A stretch of 64,000 nucleotides of DNA from Jiangella gansuensis DSM 44835. GTDB taxonomy: Bacteria; Actinomycetota; Actinomycetes; Jiangellales; Jiangellaceae. Each line of letters opens with the position of its first letter. Position 1 is the first letter of the stretch. Location: the NCBI RefSeq assembly GCF_000515395.1, contig NZ_KI911782.1, positions 3,842,606 through 3,906,605 on the forward strand, written 5' to 3'. The notes beneath the pieces are model-generated. The model worked only from the letters and a program-made list of their open reading frames with translations. It searched no databases and was not told the origin of the DNA. Positions 18,116 through 26,405 of the stretch are shown piece after piece. The position numbers and the translations under genes were made by a program.

Positions 18116-18669
18116 GCGCCGCCACCGCCTGGGTGGATGACCACTTCATCGCCGGCGATGTCGCCCTCGACTTCGCCAACACCGTCTACCGCCGCACTCC
18201 CGAACTCGGCGCCGATCTGCTGAACACAGCTGAAGCGCTCACGACCTGGCTTGCCCGCGCACACCTGCTGCCCGAGAGCAACGAACACGGCGACCCCGCT
18301 GACGTCCTCGACGAAGCTCGCGGACTACGTGCCCAGCTCTGGGTCGTCTTCGACGCCCAGAGGGAGGGACGTGCCATACCCGAAGACGCCTTCGCAAGGC
18401 TTCTCGACGTCGCCCGTCACGGCATCGGTAGCGTCACTCTGAAACCCGACGGCTCGATGGTCCCCACGACAGCCGACGGAGCGCTCAGCATCCTGGCCCT
18501 GCGTGCCACGGCACGTGTCCTCAACCCGCCACCCCAAGGAGTGCGGGTTTGCGACCGCTGCGGCTGGTTCTTCATCGACAGCTCCCGTGGGCGCCGGCGC
18601 CGCTGGTGCAGCATGAAGACGTGCGGGAACCAGGCAAAAGCTCACCGGTACCGCTCCACGCACGGCTGA
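18112..18669 (+). CDS. CGNR zinc-finger (ABATE-type) probable regulator
   Basis: 185 residues. The N-terminal stress-response ABATE domain is visible as LDFANTVYRR. The C-terminal zinc ribbon reads VRVCDRCGWFFIDSSRGRRR, WCSMKTCGNQAKAHRYR, with the CxxC...C...C ligands and the CGNQ version of CGNR. Such proteins are thought to be transcriptional regulators. It overlaps the upstream acetyltransferase gene by 4 bases and probably acts on the same local operon. Confidence 0.9.
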   Translation: MSAATAWVDDHFIAGDVALDFANTVYRRTPELGADLLNTAEALTTWLARAHLLPESNEHGDPADVLDEARGLRAQLWVVFDAQREGRAIPEDAFARLLDVARHGIGSVTLKPDGSMVPTTADGALSILALRATARVLNPPPQGVRVCDRCGWFFIDSSRGRRRRWCSMKTCGNQAKAHRYRSTHG

Positions 18670-18835
18670 CGCACACGACGTCCTGCCTGCGTACACCTCG
18701 CCCGGCAGCCGGTGAAAATCACTTTGCCCGTGCTCGCCTCGCCCCGGTACGGTCGCTGGGTCGTTCTCGCTGCTGGGGTCCATGAGGTTTGCGTGTGGCG
18801 TACCGGCAGCTCCGGACTGAGAGTAGGTTTCGTTC

Positions 18836-19216
18836 ATGGCGTGTCGTATCAGTGAACTCGTGCTCGGTTGCCGCGATCCTGAGCTGCTGGCGCGGTTCTG
18901 GTGTGAGGTCCTGGACTTCGTCGTGCTCGATCACGAGGACGACGGTTCGCTGGAGATCGGGCCGCGCGAAGGGTTCGGCGGTCCGCAGCCGACGATCATC
19001 CTCAGCCGCAGGGACGAGCCGGAGAAGGGGAAATCCCGGCTGCACATCGACGTCAACGCCACCGACCGCGATCAGGACGCCGAGCTCGAACGCCTCCTCA
19101 AGCTCGGTGCACGCCCGGCCGACATCGGCCAGACCGGGCAGGAGCAATGGCACGTCCTGGCCGACCCCGAAGGCAACGAGTTCTGCCTGCTCAAGGCCCG
19201 CCTGAACCCACTCTGA
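18836..19216 (+). CDS. VOC (glyoxalase/bleomycin-resistance-like) protein
   Basis: 126 residues. ISELVLGCRDPELLARFWCE opens the first beta-alpha-beta-beta-beta module. SRLHIDVNATDRDQDAE and WHVLADPEGNEFCLL form the second, with His and Glu at the usual metal positions. This matches the glyoxalase_6 subgroup common in actinomycetes. Substrate unknown. Confidence 0.87.
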   Translation: MACRISELVLGCRDPELLARFWCEVLDFVVLDHEDDGSLEIGPREGFGGPQPTIILSRRDEPEKGKSRLHIDVNATDRDQDAELERLLKLGARPADIGQTGQEQWHVLADPEGNEFCLLKARLNPL

Positions 19217-19245
19217 TGCTCATCGGTCCCGCCTCGACCTCAAGA

Positions 19246-19734
19246 TCATGGCAGCAATCGCGTGAGCCAGACCACTTCGCCCGCGCGGTCGTCGATCGAA
19301 ACATGATTCCGCGCGAAACCGAGCTTCTCGAGGACACGCAACGATGGGGTGTTCCACGAACCGACAGTCGACCAGAGCCTTTTCCGCCCGGTCTCTACCG
19401 CAGCGCCGAGCACTGCGCCTGCCGCCTCGGTGGCGTACCCACGCCCATGCACGCGTCGGAACAACTCGTACGCGATCTCGGGTTCATCAACGGTGGCCCG
19501 GCCCACGATGAGCCCGCAATAGCCGATGAAGTCGCCTTCGACGCGGCGACGGATGGGTAGCAGTGTGAACCCCGCTGTCGACATGGCGGCTTCCTGCGCA
19601 GCGATGATTTCTCGGACGTGCTCAACGGTCGGCGTTCCGTCATCGCGTTCTGAGATCAGGGCACGAAGGTCGTCGATGTCCGACTCCGCCCAGGGCCGCA
19701 TGTGGAGCCGCTCCGTCACGAGGTGAACTGGCAT
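19246..19734 (-). CDS. GNAT family N-acetyltransferase (RimJ/RimL type)
   Basis: 162 residues from ATG 19734 (MPVHLVTERLHMRPW). The in-frame extension to 19,836 lacks family character and was left out. LVTERLHMRPWAESDIDDL, GDFIGYCGLIVGRATVDEPE, GRGYATEAAGAVL (acetyl-CoA loop) and WNTPSLRVLEKLGFAR are the standard RimL-like motifs. It is convergent with the VOC gene. Confidence 0.88.
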   Translation of the reverse strand: MPVHLVTERLHMRPWAESDIDDLRALISERDDGTPTVEHVREIIAAQEAAMSTAGFTLLPIRRRVEGDFIGYCGLIVGRATVDEPEIAYELFRRVHGRGYATEAAGAVLGAAVETGRKRLWSTVGSWNTPSLRVLEKLGFARNHVSIDDRAGEVVWLTRLLP

Positions 19735-19941
19735 CGGCTCGTACGCAGAAGGCGAGGTGCAGCAGATCGACCCTGTGCTGACCGACGCCGAGATGGAGTC
19801 AATTTCCAGTGGGGATGATCTGTTCCCGAACGTCAACGGACAATGGACCTGATGAAGTCCGTGGTGCCATCACATACCCCAACAATCGTCACTGTTCGTC
19901 AGGGTCTAGTCACGGGTCGTGATCTAGGGCACACTCCGTGC

Positions 19942-20808
19942 ATGGGGGGCATTGCCACTAAGTCCATCCGGGCAGCTAGGGGCGTCGCCGCAGCGTTGCG
20001 GAGACCGCCGTACACCGCGCCCGGCCACTACTACTCGCCCGCCACGTCGGCCGCTGATCGCCAGCGCGCCGTGACGTGGCGGGCACTTTCGCCTGTCGGG
20101 GTCGACTTGAACGAGGACGGCCAGGAGAAGCTGGCCGGCGAGCTCGGGCCGCTGATGGTCGACCTGCCCGAGGACCGCTGGCAGCCGGGCAACGGCATGT
20201 ACGGTCGCGCCGACGCGGCCACGATGCACGCCATGCTCCGGCACTACAAGCCGAAGCGGGTCGTCGAAGTCGGATCCGGCTACTCGACGGCAGTCATATT
20301 GGACGTGGCTGAGCGCTATCTACCGGGACTAGAAGTCACCTGCATTGAGCCATACCCGGAGCGCCTGCTGTCCAGGGTCCGCGATGAGGACAATGTGCAC
20401 GTGATGCAAGTTCCGGTGCAGCAGGTGCCAGCGCCGGAGTCTCTCGGCGATGGCCCAAATGCATCGTTCTGCGGAATCCAGTCGGGCGACTTCCTGATCA
20501 TCGACTCCACGCACGTCGCGAAGTCGGGGTCCGACGTGATCTGGCTGTACCTGCACGTGCTGCCGACGCTGCCGCCCGGCGTGCTGGTCCACATCCACGA
20601 CATCCACTGGCCGTTCGAGTACCCGGAGAAGTGGATCCGCGAAGGCCGGGACTGGACCGAGGTGTACCTGCTGCGTGCGTTCCTCTCCCACAGCGAGGCC
20701 TGGCAGATTCGGCTCATGACGTCGTGGCTCTGGACCCAGCGGCCGGATCTGGTGCCCGAGTCGTTGCGGGGTGAACCGACCGGCGCGCTCTGGATGCAGC
20801 GACAATGA
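19942..20808 (+). CDS. Class I SAM-dependent methyltransferase-like protein
   Basis: 288 residues from ATG 19942 (MGGIATKSIRAARG). The motif I strand and glycine loop are RVVEVGSGYSTAVIL, followed by an acidic residue in EVTCIEPYPERL and the motif IV-like GDFLIIDSTH. HDIHWPFEYPEKWIREGRDWTEVYLLRAFL is typical of cephalosporin-hydroxylase/macrocin-like SAM methyltransferases that act on glycans or secondary metabolites. It overlaps the next gene by ATGA, so both belong to one transcript. Confidence 0.85.
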   Translation: MGGIATKSIRAARGVAAALRRPPYTAPGHYYSPATSAADRQRAVTWRALSPVGVDLNEDGQEKLAGELGPLMVDLPEDRWQPGNGMYGRADAATMHAMLRHYKPKRVVEVGSGYSTAVILDVAERYLPGLEVTCIEPYPERLLSRVRDEDNVHVMQVPVQQVPAPESLGDGPNASFCGIQSGDFLIIDSTHVAKSGSDVIWLYLHVLPTLPPGVLVHIHDIHWPFEYPEKWIREGRDWTEVYLLRAFLSHSEAWQIRLMTSWLWTQRPDLVPESLRGEPTGALWMQRQ

Positions 20809-21716
20809 CCCGTAGGCGATTCAACCGATGGACCTTCGGGATCGGGGTGGCACTCGCCAGCGTGGCCATTGGGATCATCGTGGCCGCCGTTGTCGATGAC
20901 GCAGGCACCCAGGACACCAGTGTGGTGGCTCCGCCGGTGGGAACTGAGTTCCCTACCCCGGAGACCACTGGCCCGCGCGAGCAGCCGACGCGGCAGTCTG
21001 ACTCCGTCACCACGACCGAGGCCGGGCAGATCATCGAGAACGTCGAGATTACGGGGCGGCTCGCGATCCGCCACGACAACGTCACCGTCCGCGACGTCGT
21101 GATCAACGGCACCACCACGTACATGCTCCACGTGGAAGACCTGGATGGGACGTGCCCGCAGGGCGTGCTGATCGAGTACATCGAGATCGATGGCTCGCAG
21201 GCTGCCGCGAACGACGTCCCCATCTACATGCCGTGCGGCGCCACGGTCGATCACGCCTACGTGCACGATGTCGGCCGGTCGGCGCGGCTCGTGAATGACG
21301 GCATCATCCAGAACAGCTGGATCTACTCCGACCGGGCCGACTCCTCCGACGCGCACAGGGGCGCAGCCGGAACGAACGGTGGCAGCAACAACGCGCTGAT
21401 CAACAACGTTCTCCGCTGCTCCGGCGACGGCTGTTCTGCCGCGGTCCCCATGTATGGCGACTTTGCTCCCGTTGACGGGTTCCTGGTTGAGCGCAATCTG
21501 CTCGCCACTACTGGCGGCTACTGTGCCCACGGCGGGTCTGTCGACTCGAAGCCCTTCCCGATCGGCTCCAACGTGCGGTTCATAGACAACCACTTCTCGA
21601 CGGAGTTCTTCCCGACCTGTGGCCGGTTCGGGCCTGCCGCCAACTTCGAGCGTGACGTGCGTGGCAACGAATGGTCCGGCAACGTGTGGCATGAGTCGGG
21701 GGAATTGATCCCCTAA
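20805..21716 (+). CDS. Membrane-anchored right-handed beta-helix protein
   Basis: 303 residues. MTRRRFNRWTFGIGVALASV and the hydrophobic run to AAVV make an uncleaved anchor or signal. The rest reads as short beta-helix rungs (IENVEITGRLAIRHDN, VTVRDVVINGTTTYMLHVED, VDHAYVHDVGRS, NNALINNVLRCSGDGC). This is the fold of polysaccharide lyases and bacteriophage tailspike-like proteins. Active-site residues cannot be assigned by eye. Coupling to the methyltransferase suggests a role with a surface glycan. Confidence 0.78.
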   Translation: MTRRRFNRWTFGIGVALASVAIGIIVAAVVDDAGTQDTSVVAPPVGTEFPTPETTGPREQPTRQSDSVTTTEAGQIIENVEITGRLAIRHDNVTVRDVVINGTTTYMLHVEDLDGTCPQGVLIEYIEIDGSQAAANDVPIYMPCGATVDHAYVHDVGRSARLVNDGIIQNSWIYSDRADSSDAHRGAAGTNGGSNNALINNVLRCSGDGCSAAVPMYGDFAPVDGFLVERNLLATTGGYCAHGGSVDSKPFPIGSNVRFIDNHFSTEFFPTCGRFGPAANFERDVRGNEWSGNVWHESGELIP

Positions 21717-21883
21717 GCGGCACCACACGCACTACTCCGACAGAACCCGCCCCCGATTGGCTTCGGGCGGCGGGGCGCGGCAGACCGGGCACGGGAGCAC
21801 GCGCGACATCAGCGGGCCACGCCAGGCCGCTGATCAGCACCTGCCTGCGACGACGGGCGCGGCCGTGGGGATCATGGGGTGTC

Positions 21884-22213
21884 CTAGCGGAGGATGGAGT
21901 GGGCGAGGGCGAGCGCCTTCGGCTGGGCATGGATCTCGTAGTCCGCGCCGAACGACTCGTACGAGTAGATCAGCGAACCCGGCCAGTCCGCTACGGCCCA
22001 TGCGACGGTGGGCCCCATAGCAGCCGCGAGTGCGGCGCCCTCGGGGTATGCGAACCCGCCGTCACACTCGGCGCCGTCGCGGACGACGGGGTTGCCCTCG
22101 GCCTCCCAGCTGCACCGCTCGCCAGCCTCCCAACGCGTGGGTGAGACGGCGGCATCCGCCAGCTTTCGCGCCTTTGCGGCGGCGCGGCGCAGCAGGTCGA
22201 CGTCATCGGTCAT
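21884..22213 (-). CDS. Hypothetical mobile-element protein
   Basis: 109 residues (MTDDVDLLRRAAAKARK...). The helical start, the WEAGERCSWEAEGNPVVRDG segment and the ending AKALALAHSILR-like helix resemble small uncharacterised actinophage or AICE proteins that describe the sample state AxxxGPxVAWAVADW. It overlaps the upstream zinc-ribbon gene (stop at 22,203), so both come from one operon. It lies just outside the AICE left end and is probably from an earlier insertion. Confidence 0.6.
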   Translation of the reverse strand: MTDDVDLLRRAAAKARKLADAAVSPTRWEAGERCSWEAEGNPVVRDGAECDGGFAYPEGAALAAAMGPTVAWAVADWPGSLIYSYESFGADYEIHAQPKALALAHSILR

Positions 22214-22373
22214 CGCGCAGCACCTCCTTCCGAACTGCCTTTACGGGGATCGCGTGGTACGAGCGGTTGGCCCGCCGCGACACGTGGACCCACTTCTTCG
22301 CCAGGCTGATCACGCGGAGGCTGGCGCGGAATAGGACGATCGGCTTGCCGCACGCCCCGCATCGGTCGCTCAC
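22203..22373 (-). CDS. Small zinc-ribbon-like hypothetical protein
   Basis: 56 residues from GTG 22373 (VSDRCGACGKPIVLFRAS). It contains one CxxC knuckle and a basic tail (KKWVHVSRRANRSYHAIPV). It is a typical tiny phage or element protein and overlaps the next gene by 11 bases. The start is inferred from the CxxC opening. Confidence 0.45.
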   Translation of the reverse strand: MSDRCGACGKPIVLFRASLRVISLAKKWVHVSRRANRSYHAIPVKAVRKEVLRDDR

Positions 22374-22499
22374 GGTCAGACCTCTCGGGTCGGGTCGGCG
22401 TTTGGGTCGCAGGGGACGGTCACCAGGTGCGGCGGGTTCCTCCTCGTCGTCCACGCCCGTCCACGCGACGAACCGGGACCCGAGCCGGCGCGTGGCGGC

Positions 22500-23090
22500 T
22501 ACGTCAGTACTCCATGTCGATTTGCAACTCGACCCCGTCCTACTCGCCGTAGGTGTCCAGCGAGAAGAACTTGACGGTCGCCGACTCACCCTCGCCCAGG
22601 TTCTCGCCGACCCAGTCAGCGTCGCAACCACCGTCCCGTCCAGGAACAGCGTCGCCGTCCACGTCACACGCGAGACCGAGCCGCCCGTGTCTGTCACGCG
22701 GGTCCGGAGCTGGAGTCGCCGGCGAAGTCCTCGGACACCTGCACGTCGGCGAACTCGTAACGGCCAGCCGTCAGGCCGTCGCCGCTCGGTTCCTCGGCCT
22801 CCTCAGCCCCAGCCTCGGCGGCACGCTGCAGTTCCGCGATGGTCGCGTCCTGCTCCTCGACATGCGCGGCAGCTCGCCACGATCAGCGGTCAGGTCGGCG
22901 ACATCCTGCTCGAGCTCGGCGATCCGCGGGTCCAGTTCGCCGCCCTGCTTCGCCGGCGCCGTGGGTGCGGCGGCCGGCCCGGCTTCCTCCTGCGACGTGG
23001 TCGCGCCGATGCCAACGTTGACGACAAGCGCGGCCACGATGGTGAGGATTCACGGCCAACGACGGCGCTTCGGCGCGGCCGACTCGCCCC
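22500..23090 (-). pseudogene. Decayed membrane-anchored coiled-coil protein
   Basis: On the minus strand the pieces add up to one protein but lie in different frames. Around 23,050 the anchor KRRRWP-stop-ILTIVAALVVNVGIGA has TGA where TGG is expected. A coiled coil RIAELEQDVADLTADRGE follows. After a frame change come EQDATIAELQRAAEAGAEEA and GRYEFADVQVSEDFAGDS. After another come DTGGSVSRVTWTATLFLDGT and then GESATVKFFSLDTYGE. At least three frame changes and one stop are needed. It is an inactive gene beside the AICE left end. Confidence 0.6.
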
Positions 23091-23219
23091 AAGATCGGTG
23101 GCGGGGGAGGAGCGGCAGGAGCGGTCTGGTCGGTGCCCCTTGAAACGGCTAGGGTGCAGCTTCAGGTAGACCTGACGCGCCGACCGGATCTAAGATCCGG
23201 TGTTTCCCCTGCTAGATGG

Positions 23220-23259
23220 TGGCTCCCGCACCTGGACTCGAACCAGGAACCCTCTGATT
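23220..23259. repeat. Distal AICE attachment site (tRNA-Asn 3' half copy)
   Basis: 40 bases identical to 40,587-40,626. They cover the CCA end, acceptor, T-arm and the start of the anticodon arm, but stop before the anticodon, so no tRNA can be made from this copy. Confidence 0.93.
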
Positions 23260-23520
23260 CTCCGCCTTGAACTTCCACGACCTCTCATCGGTTCCTGCTT
23301 TGTGGCGCTGGCCTGCATGTTCGACGCGGTGGGCTGCGCGCCGTCCTCTGTCAGTTCTCGCCGCTTCGGTGTCAATGCTGTGGGCCAGACTGTGGTCTCG
23401 GGTTGCGCTCGGGGTCCGCCGCGTGGCCTGGTTGACCTCATCCTGTAGTCGCCCCCGGCCGGTGTAGCGAGCACCGGGCCGGGGACTTGATCCCAACCTG
23501 AACCAACCAGGGAGAGACCC

Positions 23521-24042
23521 ATGGTGACCGTACCGGAACCTGACAAGCGCCAGATCATCGCCCGCGCGCCGTTCTTCGACGAATCGGTCGGTGAGATGGT
23601 GGCGCACCTACTTCACGGGAACGCTGAGATCGATGTCGTGGTCAAGCCGTTCGAGTCTGAGCAGATCGCCGGGTTCGCCGTCAACGTCAAGGAGGCCCGC
23701 CGGTTCGCGCGTGTGCTGCTTGAGTTCGCCGATGTGGCGCAGGCGGCGATGTGGACCCCGAAGCTGCTGGCGGAAGTGCGGAACCGCTGGCTGCCCGGAG
23801 CGACCGATGCCGAGATCATCCAGCGGTTGAACGACCTGTGCGAGCGCCGTGGCGGTGGTATTGAGCTGCTGTCGTCTGGGCGCCTGTTCGCGCAGGATGG
23901 GGAAGCGCTCGTGGCCGCGGTTCACCGGGAGAAGGTTGACCGCGTCGCCGTCGCACTGTCGGATGCGCGCGTCTCGCTGACGGACCTAGATTCGGTGGTC
24001 GCCGATCTGCGGACGATCTACAGCGACACGAGCCAGGGATGA
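23521..24042 (+). CDS. AICE hypothetical protein
   Basis: 173 residues with a clean ribosome site (GGGAGAGACCC before ATG 23521). Mixed alpha/beta, starting VTVPEPDKRQIIARAPFF, with helical stretches AGFAVNVKEARRFARVLLEFAD and ATDAEIIQRLNDLCERRG and an acidic C-terminal helix. No motif was recognised. It is the first gene after the left attachment site and is read inward, preceded by a hairpin at about 23,450-23,487. Confidence 0.7.
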   Translation: MVTVPEPDKRQIIARAPFFDESVGEMVAHLLHGNAEIDVVVKPFESEQIAGFAVNVKEARRFARVLLEFADVAQAAMWTPKLLAEVRNRWLPGATDAEIIQRLNDLCERRGGGIELLSSGRLFAQDGEALVAAVHREKVDRVAVALSDARVSLTDLDSVVADLRTIYSDTSQG

Positions 24043-24348
24043 TGGAACCAAGCAGTCCCTGACGCGTGCGCCACACTTCCGCCGTCCCCCTCGCAACTGC
24101 CGCCCTAGGCCGGAGTGGAGCGTGTCAAGGGTCGCAGATCGCGAAGCGACACGGAGCGCAGCGAAGTGCCCTTGACTCGTGGAGTGGAGGCCGGACAATC
24201 ACGGCGTGAGGGGGACGGCCCCACTCGAAGCCATGCGTGCCTATCCTCGAAGTCGTGCGCGTCGCTGAGCCTCGCGTATGATCGGGGAAACTCAACATCG
24301 TTGGCTGCTGGCGGCTGGGCCGAGCCGGATCACATCCGGGAGGATGCC
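24043..24348. repeat. Gene-free AICE stretch with nested inverted repeats
   Basis: An outer 11-bp inverted pair CCGTCCCCCTC (24,082-24,092) / GAGGGGGACGG (24,208-24,218) encloses an inner pair GTCAAGGG (24,124-24,131) / CCCTTGAC (24,169-24,176), with a small GTCGC/GCGAC hairpin in the middle. No gene is supported. A replication or transfer locus (single-strand origin or clt) is possible but unproven. Confidence 0.5.
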
Positions 24349-24564
24349 GTGCTCGAGCAGCTCGTACGTTTGCTCTTCGCCTTGGCCGTTGTGTTGTATG
24401 CGCTTGCCCGGCTGATGGACGTGGTCGATCGGGCCCTGGTTCATCGCCACCGCGCGGGTCTTGAGCGGGCCGTCTTGCGCGGGTCGTTCTTCGTACGGCG
24501 CAGGGCGCGAAGGCTGCTCCGTGGGTACGCCGATCGTCCGAGCAGCCGACAACAGCACCACTGA
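24349..24564 (+). CDS. Small membrane protein
   Basis: 71 residues from GTG 24349, with GGGAGG six bases upstream. A hydrophobic helix LVRLLFALAVVLYALARLM near the N-terminus is followed by a very basic tail (RAVLRGSFFVRRRARRLLRG). A strong hairpin 25 bases after the stop supports it as a real transcription unit. Function unknown; small basic membrane proteins of AICEs are often Spd-like. Confidence 0.5.
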   Translation: MLEQLVRLLFALAVVLYALARLMDVVDRALVHRHRAGLERAVLRGSFFVRRRARRLLRGYADRPSSRQQHH

Positions 24565-24589
24565 TCATCGCTCTTGCGCTTTGCGGATC

Positions 24590-24639
24590 ACCAGGCCGGT
24601 GACAGGCGAGATACGGTCTCGCTTCGTCACCGGCCTGGT
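24590..24639 (+). terminator. Long hairpin after the small membrane-protein gene
   Basis: Perfect 14-bp arms (24,590-24,603 with 24,626-24,639), with a further GCGAGA/TCTCGC pairing inside the loop. It is placed directly downstream of the gene ending at 24,564. The remaining bases to 24,972 hold only low-complexity GC repeats and presumably the promoter of the next gene. Confidence 0.7.
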
Positions 24640-24972
24640 CGTCTTGCGCCGCCCGTACGGTGCGCCCGGAACGGCCGCTAGGCCGCACGCCCGGCGCAGC
24701 CGGGAGGGCGGCTGCGGCGAGCGCAGCGAGCCGCCTTGACGGAGTAAAGAAAGTTCTCACCACGCCCAGTCGTCGCCGGGCCGCGGCGGGGTGAGGTGGT
24801 GAGACGCGCCGGACCAGTTCACGCCCTGCGCGCTGGCCGACGCGGAGGCGGGCGAACAGGATCTGTCCGGACGGAGTGGCAGTATTTCCGCATGGCAGAT
24901 CCGAGACCAGCGAGACCGTACGAGTTCGCAGGCCCGTGACCTCGATGTCGTCGGCGTCTGGTGGGGGGAAGC

Positions 24973-26361
24973 ATGGTGGATGAGAACAGTCTGTCCAGCC
25001 TTCGGGAGCTCTTCTTGTCGTACTATTCACCTACTCGGCAAGAGCTTCGCGATGTGCTTCTTGACGGAATCATTAGCGTCGACACCAACGTTCTTCTCGA
25101 TCTATACAGGTACACACCAAGCGCAAGGGCCGAGCTTATAAACTTGTTCTCGGCATTCGGCGAACGGCTCTTCATCCCCTATACAGTGGCCAAGGAGTAC
25201 CAGGAGGGCCGGCTCGGCGCGGTCTTGGATCACCTCGGTGAGTACGATGACGCCAGGGGCCATCTTGAGGCAGCCCGCGAGCGCGCCGTCTCAGCCCTGA
25301 ACTTCCTCGCAAAGCGTAGATCGTTTAGGCGCGATGAATTCGAGTTAGAATTGTCGCGCCTTGACTCAGCATTCAGAGCGGCTGAGAGGCGGGTCGCCGC
25401 GCTCGCGAGTGACTATGACCTAGACCCTGAAGGGCTAATCGACTCTGATCCAATTCGAAAAAGCCTTGAGCCAATCTTTAATGGCAAGGTCGGTCGGCCT
25501 CTGAATCCGGCCGCCGAACAAGCGCACAGGGAACTATTCGGCTCCGAAAATCGCACCGAGGTGCTGCCTGGCGATAGTGACGCGAAGCGCAAACCCATCG
25601 CGCGCGCCGCCAACGATTATCTCATCTGGAATGAACTCAAAGTTGAAGTCGCGCGACGTGGAAAGCCGATCCTGTTTGTAACTAGCGATGACAAGGCCGA
25701 TTGGGTTGGGCGAGAGCGGGGAAGAACCGAGAGGCCGCGGAGAGAACTTGTCGAAGAGATGTTGCGCGACTGCGGGGTGAGGCCGTACATGATGCAGCCC
25801 GCGAAGTTCCTTGAGCTTTCGCGTGAAGCTCTCGATGTCGCCGTGAGCCCCGGGACCGTGGAAGAAGCCTCAGCATCCGAACAAGGACAAGAGTACGGCT
25901 CGGCGCCGCCAATAGTGGTTCACGGCCTCTCAGACGAGCCGAAACGAGTTCGACTGGCTCGGTGCTGCACTCCGATCCCTGGCGACGAGATCGTCGGCCG
26001 GACAGCACGAGGCCGAAAAGTAGTCGTGCATCGAACTGACTGCCAATGGGTTGCCCAAAGCGGCCCTGAGGTTGAGGTTAGCTGGACCGACGTCCCAGCC
26101 GAACTCGAAGTTTCATTGCGCTTCACAGTCGAGGATGAAGCCGTCTTCTATGCGGCTTGGCCGGAAACCCTTGAGCAGTTATCGGCATCGGTTCGAATCT
26201 TGCGAATGCAATCATCGGAAGATGAGATGCCGGCGACAGCATTTGTGCTGCTGAACTTTGAGAGTCCAATGACGGCGGCTCAGATAAGCGAGGTCATAGG
26301 AACCATCCCGGGCGTAGGAGTGGTGGCAAGAACCAGTCGAAACCTAGTGACGAATTTGTAA
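24973..26361 (+). CDS. PIN-type nuclease fused to RelA/SpoT zinc-finger (RIS) and ACT domains
   Basis: 462 residues from ATG 24973 (GGGGGG four bases upstream; GTG 24961 is an alternative). Residues 30-285 match the PIN_8/DUF4935 nuclease layout: IISVDTNVLLDLYRY (Asp37), LFIPYTVAKEYQEGR (Glu75), a helical insert, then NDYLIWNEL (Asp215) and ILFVTSDDKADWV (Asp239/240/243), so the acidic metal-binding set is complete. Residues 314-360 match the RIS/zinc-finger domain of long RelA/SpoT: LARCCTPIPGDEIVG and VVVHRTDC, with Cys331, Cys332, His353 and Cys357 at RelA spacing. Residues of about 385-462 are an ACT domain ending GTIPGVGVVAR. There is no (p)ppGpp synthetase, hydrolase or TGS domain. In RelA the RIS and ACT domains contact the A-site tRNA and ribosome, so a ribosome- or tRNA-state-gated RNase is inferred. 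Base composition is visibly lower in G+C than the flanks. Confidence 0.88.
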   Translation: MVDENSLSSLRELFLSYYSPTRQELRDVLLDGIISVDTNVLLDLYRYTPSARAELINLFSAFGERLFIPYTVAKEYQEGRLGAVLDHLGEYDDARGHLEAARERAVSALNFLAKRRSFRRDEFELELSRLDSAFRAAERRVAALASDYDLDPEGLIDSDPIRKSLEPIFNGKVGRPLNPAAEQAHRELFGSENRTEVLPGDSDAKRKPIARAANDYLIWNELKVEVARRGKPILFVTSDDKADWVGRERGRTERPRRELVEEMLRDCGVRPYMMQPAKFLELSREALDVAVSPGTVEEASASEQGQEYGSAPPIVVHGLSDEPKRVRLARCCTPIPGDEIVGRTARGRKVVVHRTDCQWVAQSGPEVEVSWTDVPAELEVSLRFTVEDEAVFYAAWPETLEQLSASVRILRMQSSEDEMPATAFVLLNFESPMTAAQISEVIGTIPGVGVVARTSRNLVTNL

Positions 26362-26405
26362 GTAGTTCGTGCGGCTCTAAAGGCTCAAATCATCCGCGCG
26401 CACCG

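Noticed and set aside
23220-23300. A second tRNA-Asn gene at the left end
   Set aside because: Only the 3' half is present and the anticodon is missing; it is the attachment-site copy.
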